Shown: positions 1 to 5,060 of the stretch, piece after piece
How positions within the stretch are numbered: position 1 is the stretch's first letter
How the letters are laid out: each line of letters opens with the position of its first letter
Assembly: GCA_047518105.1 (NCBI GenBank)
Contig: JAKZRQ010000194.1
Span: forward strand, 1-10,948
Length of the DNA: 10,948 nt
Source of the DNA: VXYL01 sp047518105
Lineage (GTDB): Bacteria; Pseudomonadota; Gammaproteobacteria; Pseudomonadales; Azotimanducaceae
Reading direction: 5' to 3'
The notes under the pieces: model-generated
Told to the model about the DNA's origin: nothing
The model's database searches: none
The model's input: only the letters and a program-made list of their open reading frames with translations
Made by a program: the position numbers and the translations under genes

Positions 1-167
1 CAGGCACCCCCGGAGAATGCGCCAGCATTCTCAAACGCGCCCGCCAGGGCGCGCAGGCACCCCCGGAGAATGCGCCAGCATTCTCAAACGCGCCCGCCAG
101 GGCGCGCAGGCACCCCCGGAGAATGCGCCAGCATTCTCGAACGCGCCCGCCAGGGCGCGCAGGCACC
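1..167. repeat. Three 53-bp tandem repeats, each with two GCCA-loop hairpins
   Basis: Three consecutive 53-bp units begin at 1, 54 and 107, and a fourth breaks off after 8 bases at 167. The only difference seen among them is an A-to-G change at 139. Each unit holds two perfect inverted repeats. In unit 1, hairpin A pairs GAGAATGC (13-20) with GCATTCTC (25-32) around a GCCA loop. Hairpin B pairs CGCGCCC (36-42) with GGGCGCG (47-53) around another GCCA loop. AAA (GAA in unit 3) separates the hairpins, and a 12-base CAGGCACCCCCG linker joins the units. The paired-palindrome layout resembles extragenic REP/BIME-type elements, but I do not recognise the family. The array starts exactly at the window edge, so it may continue leftward. 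Confidence 0.95.
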
Positions 168-185
168 GGCTGGCGCGAATCTGGT

Positions 186-214
186 TTGAACTCGCCCTAG
201 GCGTTCGCTACTAT
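186..214 (+). promoter_or_regulatory. Candidate sigma-70 promoter for argD
   Basis: TTGAAC (186-191) and TACTAT (209-214) are separated by exactly 17 bases. Each matches four of six positions of the -35 and -10 consensus. Transcription would start near 221, about 70 bases before the argD ATG and just after the repeat array. This rests on sequence resemblance only. Confidence 0.4.
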
Positions 215-224
215 CGCCTGTTTC

Positions 225-248
225 ACGGGCAGCACGAGCGCTGCCCGT
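225..248. other. Strong stem-loop upstream of argD
   Basis: A perfect 9-bp stem pairs 225-233 (ACGGGCAGC) with 240-248 (GCTGCCCGT) around a 6-base loop. The bases after it on the plus strand are only moderately T-rich (TGTCGTTTCG), so it is not a textbook intrinsic terminator. It could end transcription of a gene left of the window. If the 186-214 promoter is real, it would instead form at the extreme 5' end of the argD transcript. I cannot decide between these from the sequence. Confidence 0.5.
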
Positions 249-290
249 TGTCGTTTCGTGGCCCGTACGTCCACGCATCAGGAGGCAACG

Positions 291-1481
291 ATGGCTCAAG
301 TCTTCGAGGAGATCCCCCCGGCAGTGATGCCCACCTACAACCGCATCCCGGTGGCGTTCGTGCGGGGCGAGGGCAGCTACCTCTACGACAACGAGGGCAA
401 AGCCTATTTCGACGCGCTGACGGGGCTCGCGGTGTGCGGTTTGGGCCACGCACATCCCAAGGTGGCGGATGCCATCGCGCGCCAGGCATCGACGCTGTTG
501 CACACTTCCAATCTGTACCGCATCCCCGGGCAGGAGCGCTTGGCAACGCGGTTGTGCGACCTGTCTGGGATGGAGAACGTCTTCTTCTGCAACTCCGGCG
601 CCGAAGCCAACGAGGCGGCGATCAAGATCGCGCGCCTCTACGGTCACGCCCGAAACGTCGACACGCCCCACATCGTGGTGGCCGACGGCAGCTTCCACGG
701 CCGCACCATGGCGACGCTGACGGCGACCGGCAACCGCAAGGTTCAAGCCGGGTTCGAGCCGCTTCTGTCCGGATTCGTTCGCGCGCCCTACGACGACGTG
801 GAGTCGGTCGAGAAGATCGCCGCCAACAACAAGAACGTTGTCGCCGTCCTGGTGGAGCCTATCCTCGGCGAAGGCGGTATCGTCATCCCGGACGACGGCT
901 ATCTCGCGGCCCTGCGCGGCATCTGCGATCGCCACGATTGGCTCCTGATGCTCGACGAGGTTCAGACCGGCAACGGTCGCACCGGGCGCTACTTCGCTTT
1001 TCAGCACACCACCGCCGTCCCCGACGTGGTGACGACGGCCAAGGGGCTCGGCAACGGCGTGCCCATCGGCGCCTGCCTGGCACGTGGCGAAGCCGCCAAG
1101 ATGCTGGTCGCGGGCACCCACGGATCCACCTTCGGGGGCAATTTCGTCGCCTGCGCGGCAGCCAACGCGGTGATCGACGAATTGACCGATGGCGGCATGA
1201 CGGCGCGCGCCGCCGAACTCGGCGAGCGCATGCTGGCGAGATTCGCCAACCGCTTGGCCGGCAACAACCGGATCAAGGAGATTCGCGGCAAGGGCCTGAT
1301 GGTTGCCGTCGAACTCAACCAGCCCTGCACCGAACTGATCAAGGCCGCGCTCGACGCCGGGGTGCTGCTCAACGTCACCACCGACACCGTGGTGCGCCTG
1401 CTGCCCCCGCTGACCATGAGCGATGACGAGGCGGACGCGGTGGTCGACAAGGTCGTCGTCCTGATCAACGCTTTAGCCTAG
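291..1481 (+). CDS. argD: Acetylornithine aminotransferase (acetylornithine/succinyldiaminopimelate transaminase), ArgD
   Basis: This cytoplasmic PLP-dependent class-III aminotransferase of 396 residues converts N-acetylglutamate semialdehyde to N-acetylornithine in arginine synthesis. Many ArgD enzymes also serve succinyl-DAP in lysine synthesis. Visible family motifs are the SGAEANEAA cofactor phosphate-binding stretch (102-110), SFHGRTMATL (134-143), EPILGEGG (189-196), the cofactor-ring aspartate in LDEVQTGNGRTG (D222), the Schiff-base lysine K251 in TTAKGLGNGVPIGA, and HGSTFGGN (277-284). Length is normal for the family. The ATG at 291 is chosen because AGGAGG (280-285) lies five bases upstream. 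An in-frame GTG at 258 has no such site and would add residues unlike the family. The next gene, argF, starts 99 bases after the stop, which supports an arginine role. Related GABA or ornithine aminotransferases are less likely given length and context. Confidence 0.93.
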   Translation: MAQVFEEIPPAVMPTYNRIPVAFVRGEGSYLYDNEGKAYFDALTGLAVCGLGHAHPKVADAIARQASTLLHTSNLYRIPGQERLATRLCDLSGMENVFFCNSGAEANEAAIKIARLYGHARNVDTPHIVVADGSFHGRTMATLTATGNRKVQAGFEPLLSGFVRAPYDDVESVEKIAANNKNVVAVLVEPILGEGGIVIPDDGYLAALRGICDRHDWLLMLDEVQTGNGRTGRYFAFQHTTAVPDVVTTAKGLGNGVPIGACLARGEAAKMLVAGTHGSTFGGNFVACAAANAVIDELTDGGMTARAAELGERMLARFANRLAGNNRIKEIRGKGLMVAVELNQPCTELIKAALDAGVLLNVTTDTVVRLLPPLTMSDDEADAVVDKVVVLINALA

Positions 1482-1485
1482 TGCA

Positions 1486-1503
1486 GCCTTGCTGCAGCAA
1501 GGC
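1486..1503. repeat. Perfect 18-bp palindrome just after argD
   Basis: GCCTTGCTGCAGCAAGGC is its own reverse complement and begins five bases after the argD stop codon. As RNA it could form a 7-bp stem with a TGCA loop. The following bases (GGTTGAGACTG) have no T-run, so a classical intrinsic terminator is unlikely. It could be a protein-binding site or an mRNA-stabilising hairpin between argD and argF. Confidence 0.6.
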
Positions 1504-1518
1504 GGTTGAGACTGCTTC

Positions 1519-1546
1519 GCATTCTCGCGCCGGGGGTGGAAAATGC
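1519..1546. repeat. Possible decayed copy of the 53-bp repeat
   Basis: GCATTCTC (1519-1526) and CGGGGGTG (1531-1538) are two 8-mers that are directly adjacent in the reverse complement of the 53-bp repeat at 1-167. Here GCGC (1527-1530) separates them. GCATTCTC also pairs, with one mismatch, with GAAAATGC at 1539-1546. This looks like a degenerate, inverted fragment of the same element, though chance resemblance is possible at this length. Confidence 0.4.
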
Positions 1547-1580
1547 AAAGGTGTCAACTTCCGAACCTCAAGGAGTCTGC

Positions 1581-2480
1581 GTGACTGGACGTCACTTCCT
1601 CTCCCTTGCGGACTTCAGCCCGGACGAGTTGAAGGCTGTCGTGGCCCGCGCGCGGGTGCTCAAGGACATGTGGCGCGGTGGCCAGCACTACGAGCCGCTC
1701 AAGGGCAGGACGCTCGCCATGATCTTCGAGTTGAGTTCCACCCGGACCCGCGTCTCGTTCGAGGTCGGCATGCACCAACTCGGTGGACACGCGCTGTTCA
1801 TCAGCCCCGGGGATTCCCAGCTCGGACGCGGCGAACCGGTTGAGGATACCGCGCGGGTTCTCTCGGAAATGGTCGACGCGGTGATGATCCGCACCCTCCA
1901 CCACGACCGGGTGGAACGCTTCGCCGCTGCTTCCGCCGTGCCGGTCATCAACGGCATGACCGGTCGCTTCCATCCCTGCCAGCTGCTTGCCGACATGCAG
2001 ACTTTCGCCGAGTGCCGAGGCGATATCACCGGTGCCACGGTGGCGTTCGTCGGCGACGGCCACAACATGTGCAACTCCTATATCCGCGCGGCGGGGCTGT
2101 TCGGCTTCCAGTTGCGCATCGCCACGCCGCCGGGCCACGCGCCGGACCAAGGCCTCGTGCCGGCACCGAACGTCGAATTCGTCGCCTCTGCGGAGCAAGC
2201 CGTTGCCGGTGCCGATCTGGTCGTCACCGACGTTTGGTCGTCCATGGGACACGAAGGCGAAGAAGTGGACCGCCGCGCTGCCTTCGACGGCTACCAAGTG
2301 ACCCCCGAGCTACTGGATCAAGCCAATCCCGAGGTGCGGTTCATGCACTGCCTGCCCGCCCACCGGGGCGAGGAAATCAGCGCCGATCTGCTCGACGATC
2401 CCCGCTCGGTGGCATGGGTCGAAGCCGGCAACCGGCTGCACTCCCAGAAGGCGCTGCTGGAGTTCCTGCTGGTTTCCTGA
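1581..2480 (+). CDS. argF: Ornithine carbamoyltransferase (anabolic), ArgF
   Basis: This enzyme transfers the carbamoyl group of carbamoyl phosphate to ornithine, giving citrulline. The N-terminal carbamoyl-phosphate domain carries SSTRTR (52-57), LGRGEP (81-86) and HPCQLLAD (131-138). The C-terminal ornithine domain carries VGDGHNMCNSY (157-167), the ornithine-contacting DVWSSMG (217-223) and the catalytic-cysteine motif MHCLPAHRGEE (255-265, C257). At 299 residues it is close to the usual family length, and it ends normally. The GTG at 1581 is preferred because AAGGAG (1570-1575) lies five bases upstream. Translation from there begins with a family-like VTGRHFLSLADF. The upstream in-frame start at 1506 would add 25 unconserved residues. 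Position 129 has Arg in TGRFHPCQ where many relatives have TDEFHPCQ. The gene follows argD and converges on the glycerol kinase fusion, with 46 bases between their stop codons. Confidence 0.95.
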   Translation: MTGRHFLSLADFSPDELKAVVARARVLKDMWRGGQHYEPLKGRTLAMIFELSSTRTRVSFEVGMHQLGGHALFISPGDSQLGRGEPVEDTARVLSEMVDAVMIRTLHHDRVERFAAASAVPVINGMTGRFHPCQLLADMQTFAECRGDITGATVAFVGDGHNMCNSYIRAAGLFGFQLRIATPPGHAPDQGLVPAPNVEFVASAEQAVAGADLVVTDVWSSMGHEGEEVDRRAAFDGYQVTPELLDQANPEVRFMHCLPAHRGEEISADLLDDPRSVAWVEAGNRLHSQKALLEFLLVS

Positions 2481-2526
2481 TTCCCCGGCAGCGTCAGCGC
2501 GCGTGGGCTCGTCTCATCGCGTACAC

Positions 2527-4539
2527 CTACGCCCCCGGCGCACCGACTCGGACGCAATCCCTGCCAGCCGCTTTCGCGTCGTACAGCGCCGCATCCGCCC
2601 GCGCCATGAAGGCGTCCAGGTTCTCGCCCTTCACGCTAGCGGCGATCCCGACCGATACGGTGACGGCGATGGCCGGCGGCAGCTCGTCGATGTCGAGGGA
2701 CCGAGTCTGGGTCCGAATCCGCTCCGCGACCAGCTTGGCGCCGTCAACCGACGTATCCACAAGCAGGACGACGAACTCCTCGCCACCGATGCGCGCGACC
2801 ACGTCCACATCCCGGACGTTCCGGGCCGCCACCCGCGCGAAAGCGTGCAACACGGCATCGCCGACGGCGTGGCCGAAGCGGTCGTTGATCTGTTTGAACC
2901 GGTCGAGGTCGATGTAGAGCAGCGCCAGCGACAGACCCCTTCGCTCGACGAGACGAAGATGACGTTCCGCCTCGCTAATGAACGCGCGGCGGTCGAGCAG
3001 CCCGGTCAGGGGATCGCGGGCCGGCACGCTCAGGGTGCGCTCCACCGCGGCATGCCAACCGCCGAGCCAAGTGGACCGCGTCGCCGACGATGCCTGGGAT
3101 GTGAACGCCCGCGCTGGAGATCTGCCGTGGGCCGACACGCCTTCGGACACCTCGAGATTCCAAGCGTGTCCAGCCGATTCTAGGTCCGGGTAAAGTCCAG
3201 CGCCCACGGTCGCCAACAGTCCAGCGCCCACGGCGGTGGTCTCGGTATTGGCCGGTCGCGCGACCTCGACGCCGGTGACATCGGCGAGGAACTGGCAGAA
3301 CCAGTCGTTGACGACCATGCCCCCGTCGACACGCAAGGCGGACACGGCGACGCCGTCGGCCGCCGCCGCCGCCAGCAGATCCGCAGTCTGGAAGGCCACG
3401 CTCTGCAACGTGGCCGTGACGATCTCGTCGGCGCCCGTGTCCAGGGTCAATCCCGTGACGAGACCGCGCGCGTCCGGCCGCCAATGGGGGGCGCCCAAGC
3501 CGGTGAATGCCGGCACCACGAAGACGCCCCCGGTATCGCCACCGGTGCGTCGCGCGGCCGCCTCGGTGTCGGCGGCAGATCCAATCAACCCGACCTTGTC
3601 CCGCAGCCATTTGATGGCCACGCCGGCATTGAAGATGCTGCCCTCGACGGCGTAGGTTGGCACGCCGTTCAAGCGGTAGCCGATCGTGGTCAAGAGCCGT
3701 GCGGCCGAACGGACCCGCTCGGTACCGGTATTGGTGATCAGGAAACACCCGGTGCCGTAGGTGCTCTTGGTCAACCCGGGCGCAAAACACGCCTGGCCGA
3801 TCAGGGCCGCCTGCTGATCGCCGGCGACGCCGCGGATGGGGACCGCCGCGCCGAGCCACGACGCGTCCGCGACACCGAAGTCGTCGATGCAGTCGCGCAC
3901 CTCCGGCAGTATCCCCGACGGCACGCCGAAGTAGTCCAGCAGGCGCTCGCTCCACGCCTGGCGGCCGATGTCGAAGAGTTGAGTACGCGAGGCGTTGGTG
4001 GCATCCGTGACGTGGCGGGCACCCTTGGTCAAGCGCCAGACCAGGAAGCTGTCGACGGTTCCGAACCGAACCTCGCCGGCCCTCGCCCGGCGCGCGAGGT
4101 CGCCGTGCTTGAGCAGCCATTCGAGCTTGGTGCTGGAGAAATAGGGATCGATCAGCAATCCCGTGATGTCGACCAGTTCCGGTTCGATGCCGTCCTTTCT
4201 CGCCTGCTCGCAGCGTGCGGCCGTACGCCGGTCCTGCCAGACGATGGCGTTGGATAGCGCTTCGCCGGTTCGGGCATCCCAGACAAGCGTGGTCTCGCGC
4301 TGATTGGCGATGCCGATGGCGGCGATGGCTGCCGGCTCGACGCCGCTTGCGGCAATGGTCTCGCGCGCCGCATCCAGGGTCGCCCTCCACAGGGCCTCGG
4401 GATCCTGTTCGACCCAGCCGTCGGCAGGGAAGAGCTGGTCGAACGAACGCCGTGCCGAGGCAATTTCGCGGCCACTCGCGTCGAACAGAATCGCACGAGA
4501 GCTGGACGTGCCTTGATCGATGGCGAGCACATGCGCCAT
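2527..4539 (-). CDS. Glycerol kinase fused to a C-terminal GGDEF (diguanylate cyclase) domain
   Basis: One uninterrupted 670-residue frame joins two complete domains. Residues 1-502 are an FGGY-family glycerol kinase (glycerol + ATP to sn-glycerol-3-phosphate), normally ~500 residues and free-standing. It shows the phosphate loop DQGTSSSR (8-15), glycerol-contacting R81/E82 in NQRETT and Y133 in YFSSTK, TDATNASRTQLFD (178-190), catalytic-base D241 in GVAGDQQAAL, KSTYGTGCF (258-266), VPAFTGLGAPHW (342-353), and a family-like ending GWHAAVERT (494-502). Residues 508-665 are a full GGDEF domain. It shows DPLTGLLDRR (509-518), DLDRFKQINDRFGHAVGD (544-561), the signature GGEEF (585-589) preceded by an RxxD inhibitory site (R576, D579) at the usual five-residue spacing, and SVGIA (629-633). 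Both catalytic sets look intact. The kinase has ~12 extra residues near 461-475 and seems to lack the Arg that binds fructose-1,6-bisphosphate in E. coli GlpK (AAVPIRG here against TRIPISG). The ATG at 4539 has AAGGA seven bases upstream; the in-frame ATG at 4575 has no ribosome site. No glpF, glpD or glpR neighbours are present. The cellular role is inferred. Confidence 0.93.
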   Translation of the reverse strand: MAHVLAIDQGTSSSRAILFDASGREIASARRSFDQLFPADGWVEQDPEALWRATLDAARETIAASGVEPAAIAAIGIANQRETTLVWDARTGEALSNAIVWQDRRTAARCEQARKDGIEPELVDITGLLIDPYFSSTKLEWLLKHGDLARRARAGEVRFGTVDSFLVWRLTKGARHVTDATNASRTQLFDIGRQAWSERLLDYFGVPSGILPEVRDCIDDFGVADASWLGAAVPIRGVAGDQQAALIGQACFAPGLTKSTYGTGCFLITNTGTERVRSAARLLTTIGYRLNGVPTYAVEGSIFNAGVAIKWLRDKVGLIGSAADTEAAARRTGGDTGGVFVVPAFTGLGAPHWRPDARGLVTGLTLDTGADEIVTATLQSVAFQTADLLAAAAADGVAVSALRVDGGMVVNDWFCQFLADVTGVEVARPANTETTAVGAGLLATVGAGLYPDLESAGHAWNLEVSEGVSAHGRSPARAFTSQASSATRSTWLGGWHAAVERTLSVPARDPLTGLLDRRAFISEAERHLRLVERRGLSLALLYIDLDRFKQINDRFGHAVGDAVLHAFARVAARNVRDVDVVARIGGEEFVVLLVDTSVDGAKLVAERIRTQTRSLDIDELPPAIAVTVSVGIAASVKGENLDAFMARADAALYDAKAAGRDCVRVGAPGA

Positions 4540-4671
4540 TGAGAGTTCCTTCGCCCCTGCGTACGGGTCAGACATTAGCCGCTAACAAACGAGGTTATCA
4601 ACCGGACGGACCGCGTTGGCCACGTCTTTTCAACAGCTTGTTCCCCGATTCCCGCGAGTCCACGGACGGGG

Positions 4672-4692
4672 TGTGAACAACTCTGTGGACAA
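4672..4692. promoter_or_regulatory. Two DnaA-box-like sites
   Basis: TGTGAACAA (4672-4680) and TGTGGACAA (4684-4692) each match TGTGNANAA, the reverse complement of the relaxed DnaA box TTNTNCACA. They lie in the same orientation, 12 bases apart. A weaker third copy, TGTGGAACC, starts at 4695. E. coli nrdAB is regulated by DnaA through boxes upstream of nrdA, so placement upstream of nrdA makes sense. The sites are ~370-390 bases from the nrdA start, which is far, and nearer the kinase start. Confidence 0.45.
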
Positions 4693-4811
4693 CGTGTGGA
4701 ACCTGAACGGCTTCAACTGGTCGCTTCTGCACAGCTTTTGCCACCGTTTAACCACAAGATCTCGACCTTATTTCCACATCCAAAGTGGTTGCAATGACCC
4801 GCAAACCGCCG

Positions 4812-4854
4812 TATGTTGGGGTTTGTTTCGATCAAAGACCTATATGTTGGGGTT
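4812..4854. promoter_or_regulatory. Paired direct repeats, possible NrdR boxes
   Basis: TATGTTGGGGTT occurs exactly at 4812-4823 and again at 4843-4854, a period of 31 bases, about three helical turns. NrdR, the ATP/dATP-responsive repressor of ribonucleotide reductase genes, binds paired 16-bp boxes spaced about 31-32 bases apart upstream of nrd operons. The core CTATATGTTG (4840-4849) of the second copy fits the NrdR core CWATATATWG at nine of ten positions. The first copy fits at seven of ten, and the outer ACA/TGT arms are poorly conserved in both. The assignment rests mainly on location and spacing. Confidence 0.4.
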
Positions 4855-4911
4855 GGGGAACCGACGGAAACAGATCGGCGGGAATGGGAATCAGCGAGAG
4901 ACCACTATTCA

Positions 4912-4941
4912 GGTCAAATAGATCAAATCTATAAATAGACC
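4912..4941. repeat. AT-rich inverted repeat upstream of nrdA
   Basis: ATAGAT (4918-4923) and ATCTAT (4927-4932) are a perfect inverted pair with a 3-base centre, nested inside GGTC (4912-4915) and GACC (4938-4941). It includes TATAAA (4930-4935), which could act as a -10 element, but no good -35 is seen. It may be an operator or simply flexible promoter DNA. Confidence 0.35.
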
Positions 4942-4975
4942 GCTTCGCTTCCTTGGCCAGCGACCTTCGACAGAG

Positions 4976-5009
4976 TTTCCACCAACCGGGGTACAGTGCT
5001 ATAGTACTG
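4976..5009 (+). promoter_or_regulatory. Candidate nrdA promoter with overlapping palindrome
   Basis: TTTCCA (4976-4981) and TATAGT (5000-5005) resemble -35 and -10 elements with an 18-base spacer, placing transcription start about 50 bases before the nrdA ATG. The -10 lies inside a 16-base near-palindrome, CAGTGCTATAGTACTG (4994-5009), that is symmetric at 14 of 16 positions. That is the geometry expected for a repressor operator. It does not fit the NrdR consensus. This is inferred from sequence alone. Confidence 0.35.
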
Positions 5010-5017
5010 GATGGATA

Positions 5018-5046
5018 CCCAGTTACTAGCTGTTCCGTAACCAGGG
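5018..5046 (+). promoter_or_regulatory. Possible hairpin over the nrdA ribosome-binding site
   Basis: GTTAC (5022-5026) pairs with GTAAC (5037-5041) around a 10-base loop. After two mismatched pairs, CCC (5018-5020) can pair with GGG (5044-5046), which is the core of the nrdA Shine-Dalgarno AGGGAG (5043-5048). That site is 12 bases from the ATG, longer than usual. The structure is weak and may not matter. Confidence 0.25.
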
Positions 5047-5060
5047 AGACAACAAGAGCC

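Larger units (their letters stand above)
4540..5060. other. Intergenic regulatory region between divergent glycerol kinase fusion and nrdA
   Basis: These 521 bases contain no gene I can support and are visibly more AT-rich than the flanking coding DNA. They must hold promoters for both divergent genes. Listed separately are two DnaA-box-like 9-mers, a pair of 12-base direct repeats 31 bases apart, an AT-rich inverted repeat, a candidate nrdA promoter with an overlapping palindrome, and a possible hairpin over the nrdA ribosome site. An 11-base symmetric TTAGCCGCTAA (4575-4585) lies about 36 bases upstream of the kinase start. I found no convincing -35/-10 pair for the minus-strand gene. Confidence 0.7.

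Noticed and set aside
1..167. CRISPR array
   Set aside because: The 53-bp units are directly joined with no unique spacers, and the linker is identical in every unit.
258..290. Upstream GTG start for argD at 258
   Set aside because: The extra 11 residues are not family-like, and the AGGAGG at 280-285 is placed for the ATG at 291.
17..1426. Long open frame overlapping the repeats and argD on the plus strand, and another at 84-1121 on the minus strand
   Set aside because: Both overlap argD in other frames, are very rich in Arg/Gly/His or lack motifs, and run through the tandem repeats.
1506..1580. Upstream start for argF at 1506
   Set aside because: It would add 25 unconserved residues, while the GTG at 1581 has AAGGAG at five-base spacing.
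2481..2526. Terminator between convergent argF and the kinase-cyclase gene
   Set aside because: I found no clear stem-loop or T-run in the 46 bases.
3100..3170. Frameshift in the glycerol kinase near residues 461-478
   Set aside because: Neither alternative frame reads more like the family, and the original frame regains the family pattern (AFTSQ..ATR..WLGGW). It is treated as a divergent insertion.
4540..4575. Upstream ATG at 4575 for the kinase-cyclase gene
   Set aside because: There is no ribosome site before it, and the added 12 residues precede the normal glycerol kinase start MAHVLAIDQGT.
4953..5060. Extended NrdA starting at a TTG at 4953
   Set aside because: The 36 added residues run through promoter-like AT-rich DNA and show no NrdA similarity.
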